15,023 nucleotides of DNA from GCA-002731945 sp913047775 (GTDB taxonomy: Bacteria; Pseudomonadota; Alphaproteobacteria; MED-G09): assembly GCA_913047775.1 (NCBI GenBank), contig CAJWUE010000034.1:1-15023 (forward strand). Direction: 5' to 3'. A program made the translations under genes and the position numbers. A model generated the notes under the pieces. It ran no database searches and was not told the origin of the DNA. It was given only the letters and a program-made list of their open reading frames with translations. Shown here one piece after another: positions 6,628 through 14,903 of this stretch (its first letter is position 1; each line of letters starts with the position of its first letter).

Positions 6628-9201
6628 ATGAAAAATTATTCACCTAAAAAATCCGAGCCTTATTGGCAAGATATTTGGGAAAAAAAGGCGTCTTTTAAAA
6701 CTAAACCTGTAGATAAAAATTTTCCTAAAAAATACATATTGGAGATGTTTCCTTATCCATCAGGAAAAATTCATATGGGGCACGTGCGGAACTACACTAT
6801 TGGAGATGTGATATCCCGTTATAGAAGGGCAAGAGGAGACAATGTTCTACATCCTATGGGTTGGGATGCATTTGGCATGCCTGCTGAAAATGCAGCTATG
6901 GAAAAAGGTGTCCACCCTGAAGAGTGGACTCATCAAAACATTCGTAAAATGCGAGAACAACTCAAATCATTGGGGCTATCTTTGGATTGGGAGAGAGAAT
7001 TTTCAACATGTGATGAAGAATATATGAAACACCAACAAAGAATATTTATCGACTTTCTTGAGAACGGTATCGCTTACAGGAAAGAAAGCGAGGTTAATTG
7101 GGACCCAGTTGATAAAACAGTTTTAGCTAATGAGCAAGTTATAGATGGGTTGGGCTGGCGATCTGGGGCGCCAGTTGAACGAAAAATATTAAAGCAATGG
7201 TTTTTTAAGATTTCTGAATTTTCTGAAATTCTTCTTAATGAATTAGATAATCTTCGAGATTGGCCAGAAAAAGTTAAATTGATGCAAAAAAACTGGATAG
7301 GTAGATCGGAGGGAGTAGTTTTTACTTTTAATGTAATAAATGAAGAAAATAATTCGGTTGAAAATATAGATGTCTATTCAACAAGACCAGATACTCTTTT
7401 TGGCGCTAATTTTTGTGCTATCGCACCTGATCATAAACTATCTATAAAACTTAAATCGCACAATCCAAAGATAGCTAAATTTATAGAAAAATGTCAGAAA
7501 ACAGCATCCTCTGAAGAGGCTATTGAAAAGGTTGAAAAGGAAGGAATAGATACAGGATTAAAGGCAGTACATCCATTCATTCATAATAAATATTTGCCAG
7601 TCTATATAGCAAATTTTGTTTTATCTGGTTATGGGCAGGGTGCAATATTCGGTTGTCCTGCACACGATCAAAGAGATTTAGATTTTTCATTAAAATATAA
7701 CCTTCCGTTTCTTCCTGTAGTATGTCCTTTTGACGAAGAAGAAGAAAAATTTTTAATAATAGATAAAGCATATACGGGAGATGGGTATTTAATAAATTCT
7801 GACTTTTTGAATGGTATGAACGTTGAAGAAGCAAACAAGGTATCTATTTCAAGGCTAATGAGAGATCACAACGGGAAGGAAGAAATAAATTATCGTTTAA
7901 GAGATTGGGGTGTATCGCGACAGCGTTATTGGGGATGTCCGATTCCTGTAATTCATTGTAATAAATGCGGTATTGTTCCAGCAAAAAAGAGTGATTTACC
8001 TATTACTCTGCCAAAAGACGTAAAATTTGATAGACCTGGTAATCCATTGGAGTCTCATCCATCATGGAAGCGAACAAAATGTCCTAAATGTGGTGAGGAA
8101 AGTAAAAGAGAAACAGATACTTTTGATACATTTGTTGATTCCTCTTGGTATTTTGCTAGATTCTGTGACCTAAATAAGGAAAAACCCATAGATGAAAAAT
8201 CTTCTAAATATTGGTTACCGGTAGATCAATATATTGGTGGTGTCGAGCACGCAATATTGCATCTTTTGTACGCGCGATTTTTTACCAAAGCCCTTAAAAA
8301 AACCGGGCACATGGATTTAGATGAACCTTTTCAAGGAATGTTTACACAAGGAATGGTGTGCCATGAGACTTACCGCAATCATGACGGCGTGTGGATTGAA
8401 CCAGAGTTTGCTGAAAGGTTAGATGATAAATTTGTTCATAAAGAAACCAAAGAGATTCTAAGAGTAGGTTCGTCAGAAAAAATGTCTAAATCTAAGAAAA
8501 ACACAATTGACCCAGATGTTATAATAAAGAAATATGGCGCTGACACCGCAAGATGGTTTGTTATGTCTGACTCCCCGCCTGATAGAGATATTTTTTGGAC
8601 AGAAGCGGGAATAGAATCTGCAAATAAATTTTTGAATAGGGTATGGAAAACAATTATTAATTATAGCGAAATACTTAAAAAGAAGGACACCATAAAGAAT
8701 TCATCATCCCAAAATTCAAAAGAGGTTAGGAAGCTCTCTCATAAGACCTTGGTAAGGTTAACCGAGGACCTTGAAAGAAAATCATTTAATAATGCTATTG
8801 CAAGATTATACAGTTTCGTTGGGGCGCTCAATAAAGATGAAATTACCAAAAATGCTAATCATCAAGCCGCTAAAGAGGCTCTGGAGTTTCTTTTAATTAT
8901 GCTTGGACCTTTTGCCCCACATCTTGCTGAAGAAGGATGGCGGTATATAGAAGGTGACGGCCTATTGTGTGAACAAAAATGGCCAGATCATATCAACAAT
9001 TTTGTAGTTGAAGATAAGATAAAGATAGCAATCCAAATAAATGGTAAGCGAAGAGATGAGATGCTGATTGCAAAAGACGTAGGAGATGATGTTATTAGCG
9101 AGATGGCCATAAAAACAAAAAAAATAACGAGACACATCGGTGATCGAAAAATAAAGAAAGTAATAGTTGTGGCCGGAAAGGTGGTTAATATTGTCTTGTA
9201 G
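6628..9201 (+). CDS. leuS: Leucyl-tRNA synthetase
   Basis: Charges tRNA-Leu with leucine in the cytoplasm; class I, 857 residues, the usual bacterial length. The HIGH motif appears as HMGH (49-52) after FPYPSGKI, and KMSKS is exact at 618-622 (8479-8493). The CP1 editing domain is present: TRPDT (252-256) of the Thr-rich loop and HDQRD (346-350) with the Asp that in the family anchors the substrate amino group. A Cys4 zinc knuckle is formed by CNKCG and CPKCG (nt about 7957-8094). The anticodon-binding helical domain and the small C-terminal domain ending in VAGKVVNIVL complete it. In the editing pocket the usual YGTGA reads YGQGA (Q337). ATG 6628 follows the lipoprotein stop by 10 bases with little Shine-Dalgarno character. 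The stop overlaps lptE. Confidence 0.98.
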   Translation: MKNYSPKKSEPYWQDIWEKKASFKTKPVDKNFPKKYILEMFPYPSGKIHMGHVRNYTIGDVISRYRRARGDNVLHPMGWDAFGMPAENAAMEKGVHPEEWTHQNIRKMREQLKSLGLSLDWEREFSTCDEEYMKHQQRIFIDFLENGIAYRKESEVNWDPVDKTVLANEQVIDGLGWRSGAPVERKILKQWFFKISEFSEILLNELDNLRDWPEKVKLMQKNWIGRSEGVVFTFNVINEENNSVENIDVYSTRPDTLFGANFCAIAPDHKLSIKLKSHNPKIAKFIEKCQKTASSEEAIEKVEKEGIDTGLKAVHPFIHNKYLPVYIANFVLSGYGQGAIFGCPAHDQRDLDFSLKYNLPFLPVVCPFDEEEEKFLIIDKAYTGDGYLINSDFLNGMNVEEANKVSISRLMRDHNGKEEINYRLRDWGVSRQRYWGCPIPVIHCNKCGIVPAKKSDLPITLPKDVKFDRPGNPLESHPSWKRTKCPKCGEESKRETDTFDTFVDSSWYFARFCDLNKEKPIDEKSSKYWLPVDQYIGGVEHAILHLLYARFFTKALKKTGHMDLDEPFQGMFTQGMVCHETYRNHDGVWIEPEFAERLDDKFVHKETKEILRVGSSEKMSKSKKNTIDPDVIIKKYGADTARWFVMSDSPPDRDIFWTEAGIESANKFLNRVWKTIINYSEILKKKDTIKNSSSQNSKEVRKLSHKTLVRLTEDLERKSFNNAIARLYSFVGALNKDEITKNANHQAAKEALEFLLIMLGPFAPHLAEEGWRYIEGDGLLCEQKWPDHINNFVVEDKIKIAIQINGKRRDEMLIAKDVGDDVISEMAIKTKKITRHIGDRKIKKVIVVAGKVVNIVL

Positions 9202-9682
9202 GATAACCAAAAGATCCTTTCTCTTCTGTCTATTGTTTGTGCTAGCAGGCTGCGCTTTTGAGCCTTTGTACAAATCAGAATCTTTCAGTGACTTTCATAT
9301 TAAAAGGCCCGATGTCCAAGTTATGAACACTGATTTGGTTTACAAAGAATTGAAAAGGTTTTTTAACAACGATGACGTAAATGCTAGATTTGTAGTTGCA
9401 TTTATTATTGATGAACAATATGAGGACATTGATGTTCGCGAAGATGAAAAGGTTTTAAGAAAGAATATAACAAATAAACTTGATTTTACGGTTAATGATA
9501 ATATTACAAAAAAAGTCGTTTTTAGCGGTCAATCTTTAGTTTCTTCTGCTTTCAATAGGGTTGCCGAGCCTTATGCTAATTACGTTGCTGAGTCTAATAC
9601 AAAAAAACAAATTTCAATTTTATTGGCTGAGGATATTCAAAAGCAGCTTCTTCTTTTTAAAAATCGTTATAGAGGAAATTAA
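9191..9682 (+). CDS. lptE: LPS-assembly lipoprotein LptE
   Basis: LptE is the outer-membrane lipoprotein that plugs the LptD barrel and helps place LPS on the cell surface. The product is 163 residues. The start is taken as TTG 9191 because GGAAAGG (9175-9181) lies upstream at good spacing and the result is a compact lipoprotein signal: basic start, hydrophobic core, lipobox L18-A19-G20-C21. An in-frame TTG at 9167 would add 8 residues. Right after the lipobox comes CAFEPLYKS, the LptE hallmark equivalent to CGFxPLYG. The rest is divergent with alternating strands and a C-terminal helix (ILLAEDIQKQLLLF), as expected for the fold. It overlaps leuS by 11 bases and holA by 1; leuS-lptE-holA is also the E. 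coli order, which strongly supports the call. Confidence 0.9.
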   Translation: MSCRITKRSFLFCLLFVLAGCAFEPLYKSESFSDFHIKRPDVQVMNTDLVYKELKRFFNNDDVNARFVVAFIIDEQYEDIDVREDEKVLRKNITNKLDFTVNDNITKKVVFSGQSLVSSAFNRVAEPYANYVAESNTKKQISILLAEDIQKQLLLFKNRYRGN

Positions 9683-10704
9683 TGAAGGGGAATTTAAAAG
9701 AACTTGGAACATATTTAGAAAATATAAACAAATATAGTCTCATAATGTTCTATGGTCCAAATGGTTATTCAATAGAAGAAAATTATAAAAAAACTTTTGA
9801 TAATCTTAAAGGTAAAAATGATGAGCCTTTTGAAGCTCAAGAATTAATTTCAAAAAATATTCTAACTGAAACTGATATTTTTTATCAGCAGATAAACTCT
9901 ATGCCATTTGGCGGGGGTAATAGTGTTTTAAAAATCAATCTTTTGGAAACCGAATCTGTTGGATGTTTAAAAGATTTTTTAAAAACACCTATTGACGGAG
10001 TAAAAATTATTGTAAAGGCTGGACAATTGGCTCCGCGATCGAGTCTGCGAAAAAATATTGAAAAAAGCCCGATAGCAATATCAATACCAATATATGAAGA
10101 CAGCCAAAGGGACCTAAATATTTTTATAAAAGATTTTTTTAAAATAAATAATTTTTCTATATCAAATAGTGGGTGCTTAAAAATTTCTTCCTTAATGGGC
10201 AACGACAAAAATTTAATAAAAAACTCTCTCGAATTATTATTACTGTATTCTTTGCAACAAAGGGAAAAGGACATTTCAGAGTCTGTAATAGATTTAGTTT
10301 TAAGAGATGAGAAACTATTACAAACGCGTGATTTATGTAATTACGTTGGATTGGGAAACGTAAAGAAATCCTTACAATCTGTATACAAACTGCGGTTACA
10401 AGGATACCAGCCAGTCCAGTTTATTAATGCTTTGTCTTCTCACTTTCAAAAGATACATAATGTTTCAATCAAAAGAGGTTCTGGCATTCCCATTTCAAGA
10501 GCAATGCAAGAATTAAAACCGCCTGTTTTTTTTAAAGAAAAAGAATCTTTTGGAAAACAGGTTCATCTCTGGGAAACAAAAAAGACTGAAAAAGTTTTCT
10601 CCATATTAAATAACGCCGAAAAAGAAATAAAAAATTCAGTTAATTTGGGTGAACTAATTATTAATGATGTAGTTTTGAGAATCTCAGCTGCAGCTAAGAA
10701 GTGA
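9682..10704 (+). CDS. holA: DNA polymerase III delta subunit
   Basis: HolA is the clamp-loader subunit that opens the beta ring so it can be placed on primed DNA. The 340 residues match the family. Visible blocks are the N-terminal MFYGPNGYSIEE (in place of a true P-loop), the small-residue/Phe segment MPFGGGNSVLKI, KAGQLAPRSSLRKNIEK followed by a SIPIYEDSQRDL stretch (both typical of delta), the MGNDKNLIKNSLELLLLY helix that precedes domain III, and a C-terminal helical collar ending in LRISAAAKK. ATG 9682 shares a base with the lptE stop and has AGAGGA (9671-9676) upstream. It ends 4 bases before the convergent parB stop. The sequence is divergent, but motif order and position after lptE make the identity firm. 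Confidence 0.93.
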   Translation: MKGNLKELGTYLENINKYSLIMFYGPNGYSIEENYKKTFDNLKGKNDEPFEAQELISKNILTETDIFYQQINSMPFGGGNSVLKINLLETESVGCLKDFLKTPIDGVKIIVKAGQLAPRSSLRKNIEKSPIAISIPIYEDSQRDLNIFIKDFFKINNFSISNSGCLKISSLMGNDKNLIKNSLELLLLYSLQQREKDISESVIDLVLRDEKLLQTRDLCNYVGLGNVKKSLQSVYKLRLQGYQPVQFINALSSHFQKIHNVSIKRGSGIPISRAMQELKPPVFFKEKESFGKQVHLWETKKTEKVFSILNNAEKEIKNSVNLGELIINDVVLRISAAAKK

Positions 10705-10708
10705 AGTA

Positions 10709-11587
10709 TTATTTATTCAGTCTTTTTATAATATAGTCCAACTGCTCAAAATTTTTATAGACAACCTTAAGCTCTCCTTGTTCACCCCTCTTCTTTTTAA
10801 TTTTTACAGTTAACCCCAAATGATCGCTTAAACTCTTTTCAATTGCGAGGGTATTAGGATCTTTTTTTGTATTACCGCTACTGCTTTTAATGTTTATCTT
10901 GTTCTTCACATAATTAACATATTGCTCTAGCTGCCTTACACTCATTTTCTTTTTTATTGCGAACTGGGCAATTGATAATGCGTTTTCTAAACCCACCAAC
11001 GATCTTGCGTGACCTGCTGTTAAGATTTTTCTTTGTACAAAGTCTTGCACTTTATGAGGAAGGGATAGCAACCTCAAGGTATTGGCAATGTTTGATCTAG
11101 ACTTTCCTATTATTTTTGAAAGATCCTTTTGTGTATAATGGTGTTCTACCAATAACCTATTTAAGCCAGAGGCCTCTTCTATCGCAGTTAAATCCTCCCT
11201 TTGGATGTTTTCTATTAAGGCGATCTCAAGAACTTCATTTTCCTCAAGATCCTTAATAACAACTGGAATCTCGTGGAGGTTTGCTTTTTGAGCAGCCCGC
11301 CATCTTCTTTCGCCTGCAATTATTTGGTATTTCTTCTCTTCAAGGGGTCTAACTAATATGGGTAATAATATTCCTTTTTCTTTAATAGATTGTGCTAATT
11401 CGTTTATGGAATCCTCGTCAAAAGTTTTTCTTGGTTGGTTGCGGCTTGGCTCTAAGTATTCGATTGGTATTTTTACGCCTTCCGTTTTTATTTCTGAAGG
11501 ATTTAGGTTCCTCGCCTCTGCTTCGCCCAGGTCTCCTATAAGTGCCGCCAAACCTTTTCCTAGGCTTTTTTTCTTTTCTTTTACCAT
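10709..11587 (-). CDS. parB: Chromosome partitioning protein ParB (CTP-dependent clamp)
   Basis: ParB loads at parS, binds CTP, slides as a clamp and recruits SMC while driving ParA ATP turnover. The product is 292 residues. The N-terminal KSLGKGLAALIG (7-18) is the ParA-stimulating box. The CTP-binding motifs are GERRWRA (92-98) and ENIQRED (126-132). A helix-turn-helix follows at about 151-172 (YTQKDLSKIIGKSRSNIANTL written in two turns), then a linker and a C-terminal dimerisation segment (about 270-292). ATG 11587 is 2 bases after the parA stop, with a near-ideal GGAGGT (complement of 11597-11602) 9 bases upstream, so ParB may be strongly translated. It is last in the mnmE-mnmG-rsmG-parA-parB unit. 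A matching parS-like site is at 14886-14901. Confidence 0.98.
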   Translation of the reverse strand: MVKEKKKSLGKGLAALIGDLGEAEARNLNPSEIKTEGVKIPIEYLEPSRNQPRKTFDEDSINELAQSIKEKGILLPILVRPLEEKKYQIIAGERRWRAAQKANLHEIPVVIKDLEENEVLEIALIENIQREDLTAIEEASGLNRLLVEHHYTQKDLSKIIGKSRSNIANTLRLLSLPHKVQDFVQRKILTAGHARSLVGLENALSIAQFAIKKKMSVRQLEQYVNYVKNKINIKSSSGNTKKDPNTLAIEKSLSDHLGLTVKIKKKRGEQGELKVVYKNFEQLDYIIKRLNK

Positions 11588-11589
11588 TT

Positions 11590-12369
11590 TTAATTTACCT
11601 CCCAGCCGGCTTTAATCAATACTTCTCTCGCTAAGTTAATATATGCTTGACTACCAAGACACTTGTGATCGTAGATAAGAGCTGGAACACCATGCGAGGG
11701 TGCCTCTGAAAGGCGAACGTTCCTTGGTATTATTGTTTGAAAAACATCGTGACCAAGGTATGCTCTTACATCCTCTTCTACTTGGTTGGAAAGGTTGTTG
11801 CGAACATCATACATTGTTAGTATGACTCCCTCGAGCCTTAGTTTGGTGTTAATGGTATTTCTAATTTTGTTAATCGTTTTAATCAGCTGGCTTAAACCTT
11901 CAAGTGCGTAAAATTCTGCTTGAAGAGGCACTAACGCCCCCTCTGATGCAACCAAGGCATTTAATGTTAGGATATTTAATGCGGGAGGACAATCAAGTAG
12001 TATAAAATCATAATTTAATTCCTCTAGTAGAGAATCTCTTAATCTTGTTGCCCTATCAGAGGAATTTGCTAGCTCAATATCAAGACCTAAAAGGTTTTCA
12101 TTGGCTGTTATTACATGAAGATTGGGAACGGTGGTTTCTTTATATAGTTTTGTCGCACTACTTTTATTTATAAGAATGTCATATGTCCCATTATTTCGGT
12201 CTGCTTTTTCTATCCCAAGTCCCGTCGAAAGATTTCCTTGTGGGTCTAAGTCAATTAGCAGCACTTGTGCTCCACACGCAGCCATAGCTGTTCCTAAATT
12301 AATTGTTGTAGTTGTCTTTCCAACCCCCCCTTTTTGATTAATTACTGAATAAATCTTTTTAGAGTTCAT
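11590..12369 (-). CDS. parA: Chromosome partitioning ATPase ParA (Soj type)
   Basis: ParA is a deviant-Walker ATPase that forms ATP-dependent dimers on the nucleoid and pulls ParB-parS complexes apart. At 259 residues it is of the short chromosomal type with no N-terminal HTH. The deviant Walker A is KGGVGKT (13-19) with the signature lysine K13; D40 in LLIDLDPQGN is the catalytic-type Asp; the Walker B strand reads FILLDCPP; the C-terminal basic segment PRNVRLSEAPSHG matches the DNA-contacting and Soj signature region. ATG 12369 overlaps the rsmG stop as ATGA, indicating translational coupling. Next to parB, it completes a chromosomal ParABS set. Confidence 0.98.
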   Translation of the reverse strand: MNSKKIYSVINQKGGVGKTTTTINLGTAMAACGAQVLLIDLDPQGNLSTGLGIEKADRNNGTYDILINKSSATKLYKETTVPNLHVITANENLLGLDIELANSSDRATRLRDSLLEELNYDFILLDCPPALNILTLNALVASEGALVPLQAEFYALEGLSQLIKTINKIRNTINTKLRLEGVILTMYDVRNNLSNQVEEDVRAYLGHDVFQTIIPRNVRLSEAPSHGVPALIYDHKCLGSQAYINLAREVLIKAGWEVN

Positions 12370-12971
12370 TTCGTTTCAACATTATTAACCACAATAATCC
12401 TTGACTTATTGTTGGTAAGACTTTTGTGGGCATCAAAATCAAATTTCCAAAAGTTCTGCGCTTCTTCAACTTCTTTCTCCCAATTTATTCCTTTATGGAA
12501 GATTCCTATTGAGCCGGCCTTAAAGTGATCAAAAGTTAGATCCAAAAGTTTATTCAATGGTAAAAGAGCCCTTGCTAAAATTACATTTTTTCCAATTTGG
12601 CTAGGTTGAATATTTTCAAATCTTTCTTGGTAAAGCTTCATTCCTAAAAACAATTGGGAATTAACTTGGGCAATAAAACTATATTTTTTATAGTTAGATT
12701 CTACCAAATGGGCAGTAATTGCTTCTCTTAATATTTTAACGACTATTCCGGGTAAGCCTGCGCCTGAACCAATATCAACAAAGGAACTGTATTTTTTATT
12801 TTTAGGAAAATAATTTAAAGTTTGGGCACAATCACAAATATGTCTTTCCCAAATATTTTTTATTGTTCGCGCACCTATTAAGTTTGTTTTTTTATTAGCC
12901 TCTAACAGCATATCTTTGTAAACAAGCAGTTTGTTTTCTACCTCGCTTGAAATCTTTATTTTTCCGATCAA
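12366..12971 (-). CDS. rsmG: 16S rRNA (guanine-527-N7)-methyltransferase RsmG
   Basis: RsmG (GidB) adds the m7G527 methyl group of 16S rRNA from SAM; its loss gives low-level streptomycin resistance in several bacteria. The product is 201 residues, typical of alphaproteobacteria. The family N-terminal helix reads LEANKKTNLIGA (23-34), then ERHICDCAQ (42-50) where most members have RHIxDS, and the SAM-binding loop FVDIGSGAGLPG (64-75). The later ARALLPLNKLLDL block corresponds to the conserved SRA..PL segment. The start is TTG at 12971 (no in-frame ATG or GTG precedes it before an upstream stop), with a weak purine-rich AAGAAAAAG before it. It lies 14 bases after mnmG and overlaps parA by 4. 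Confidence 0.95.
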   Translation of the reverse strand: MIGKIKISSEVENKLLVYKDMLLEANKKTNLIGARTIKNIWERHICDCAQTLNYFPKNKKYSSFVDIGSGAGLPGIVVKILREAITAHLVESNYKKYSFIAQVNSQLFLGMKLYQERFENIQPSQIGKNVILARALLPLNKLLDLTFDHFKAGSIGIFHKGINWEKEVEEAQNFWKFDFDAHKSLTNNKSRIIVVNNVETK

Positions 12972-12985
12972 AACTTTTTCTTTTT

Positions 12986-14842
12986 TCAGAATTCAGCCCC
13001 TTTGGAATTTCTCATATGAGAAAGTATTAAGCTTATTGCTGAGGGTGTAATTCCATCAATTCTTTGGGCTTGGCCTAGCGTTCTGGGTTTAATTTTAGAA
13101 AGTTTATCCTTGTTTTCGTTTGAAAGGCCATCAATTAAATCATAGTTAAAATTAGGATTTAGTTTTTTTAATTCTTCTTTTTTAAAATTATCAATTTCCT
13201 TTTTTTGCCTCTTCAAATATCTATAATAGGTAGCTTCGGCCGAAATGGTTTTTCTGGTAGACAAATCAATATTTTCTAGCTTTTCCCAAATTTTTTCTAG
13301 ATCTTTAAAGTTAATTTCTGGATAGCCTAACAGTTCAAAGGCTGATCTTTTTTTTCCATCACAGTTAATCTTTAAACCCTTTCTTCTTGCTTCGGTTGGA
13401 GAAATAATTAATTCCTTAAGGCTGCTCCTGGCTTGATTAATTTTAGATTTTTTTAATCTCCAAGATTTTTTTCTTTCCTGTCCCACTACCCCCAAAAATA
13501 TTCCAGTATCAGTTAGTCTGTGGTCGGCATTGTCTGCTCTTAAGCTTAATCTATACTCCGATCTTGATGTAAACATGCGATATGGCTCGGTTACACCTTT
13601 GGTCACCAGGTCATCGATTAAAACACCTATATATCCATCCGCTCTATCAATAAAATACAATTTTTTACCCCGGCTGTGTCTCGCGGCATTTATGCCTGCG
13701 ATCAAACCTTGTGAAGCCGCTTCTTCATATCCTGTTGTTCCATTAATTTGACCAGCAAGCCAAAGGCCCTTGATTTTCTTAACAGAGAGGCTGTGATCAA
13801 GCTCCCTTGGGTCTACATAATCATATTCTATGGCATAACCAAATCTTCTTACTTTAGCCTTTTCAAGGCCCTTTATGGTTTTTATGAACGCAAGCTGAAT
13901 ATCTTCTGGTAATGAGGTCGAGATACCATTTGGATAGATAAGATCACTATTCAAACCCTCGGGTTCCAAAAAAATTTGGTGGCTTTTCTTTTCAGGAAAT
14001 CGAACTATTTTATCTTCTATTGAGGGACAATATCTCGGTCCTGCGCTAGTTATATTCCCAGAATACATTGCGGACTTTCTGATATTATTTGCGATAATTT
14101 GATGGGTTTTTTCGTTTGTGTGTGTAATATGACAAACTGTTTGTGGCGCCTGAATTTTATTGCTCATATAAGAAAAAGGTTCGGGCTGGGTATCTCCCTT
14201 TTGCTCTTCAAGCAAATCATAGTTGATAGAATCTTTCATTATCCTGGCTGGCGTACCTGTTTTGAGTCTGGATAGGCTTAAATCAAACTTTTTTAATCTC
14301 TTTGATAGGGTTGTTGTTGGGGCTTCTCCGTATCTTCCGCCTGGTGTTGTATTTTTACCACAATACATTACGCCATTCAAGAATGTTCCTGTTGTGAGTA
14401 TAAGGGAGTTACAAAAATATTCGCCTTGATCGCACCTTATCCCACAAATTGTGTTATTTTCTATAATAATATCGTTTACACTTGCTTCAACAATAGTAAG
14501 GTTTTTCTGTTCTTTCAGGGCTTTTTGCATATTCTCAAGGTAAAGGATCCTGTCTATTTGGGCCCTAGGCCCCTGGACCGCTGGCCCCTTGCTTCGATTT
14601 AGAACCCTGAATTGAATACCAGATAAATCTGATATAACGCCCATTAATCCATCAAAGGCATCTATTTCCCTTATTAAATGCCCCTTACCTATTCCTCCCA
14701 TTGCAGGATTGCATGACATAGCCCCAATGGTGGTAATGTGCTTAGTTAATAAAAGAGTATTTACCCCAATGCGCGCAGATGCTGCTGCTGCTTCACAACC
14801 CGCATGCCCCCCACCTATCACTATAGTATCAAAATTGTGCAT
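12986..14842 (-). CDS. mnmG: tRNA uridine-34 carboxymethylaminomethyl modification enzyme MnmG
   Basis: MnmG (GidA) is the FAD/NADH partner of MnmE in making (c)mnm5 at wobble U34 of tRNAs for split codon boxes. The 618 residues match the family. The FAD Rossmann motif is VIGGGHAGCEAA (8-19). SCNPAMGGIGKGH follows at 43-55 with the conserved Cys (C44), then LKTGTPAR, CPSIEDK, the YPNGISTSLP segment, and GLWLAGQINGTTGYEEA with the conserved GTTGYEEA site. The C-terminal helical MnmE/tRNA-binding domain ends with the typical LGQAQRIDGITPSAI. ATG 14842 is preceded by AAAAAAGGT at suitable spacing. It follows mnmE by 61 bases, a gap that carries a parS-like site. Confidence 0.98.
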   Translation of the reverse strand: MHNFDTIVIGGGHAGCEAAAASARIGVNTLLLTKHITTIGAMSCNPAMGGIGKGHLIREIDAFDGLMGVISDLSGIQFRVLNRSKGPAVQGPRAQIDRILYLENMQKALKEQKNLTIVEASVNDIIIENNTICGIRCDQGEYFCNSLILTTGTFLNGVMYCGKNTTPGGRYGEAPTTTLSKRLKKFDLSLSRLKTGTPARIMKDSINYDLLEEQKGDTQPEPFSYMSNKIQAPQTVCHITHTNEKTHQIIANNIRKSAMYSGNITSAGPRYCPSIEDKIVRFPEKKSHQIFLEPEGLNSDLIYPNGISTSLPEDIQLAFIKTIKGLEKAKVRRFGYAIEYDYVDPRELDHSLSVKKIKGLWLAGQINGTTGYEEAASQGLIAGINAARHSRGKKLYFIDRADGYIGVLIDDLVTKGVTEPYRMFTSRSEYRLSLRADNADHRLTDTGIFLGVVGQERKKSWRLKKSKINQARSSLKELIISPTEARRKGLKINCDGKKRSAFELLGYPEINFKDLEKIWEKLENIDLSTRKTISAEATYYRYLKRQKKEIDNFKKEELKKLNPNFNYDLIDGLSNENKDKLSKIKPRTLGQAQRIDGITPSAISLILSHMRNSKGAEF

Positions 14843-14885
14843 ATATACCTTTTTTAGTGTCTTCGGTGTAATTTTTCAAGAACAA

Positions 14886-14901
14886 TGTTTCACATGAAAC
14901 A
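14886..14901. promoter_or_regulatory. parS: parS-like centromere site
   Basis: The 16-mer TGTTTCACATGAAACA differs by one central base (A at 14894 for G) from the perfect palindrome TGTTTCACGTGAAACA, the widely conserved chromosomal parS consensus bound by ParB. It is non-coding, 2 bases after the mnmE stop and 44 before mnmG, in the same gene cluster as parA and parB. I found only half-sites elsewhere in the window (for example TGTTTCA near 60 and 10460). Confidence 0.85.
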
Positions 14902-14903
14902 AT

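Noticed and set aside
10686..10695. Perfect 10-bp palindrome AGCTGCAGCT near the end of holA
   Set aside because: It is inside coding sequence for the Ser-Ala-Ala-Ala tail and arises naturally from those codons; no T-run follows, so it is not a terminator.
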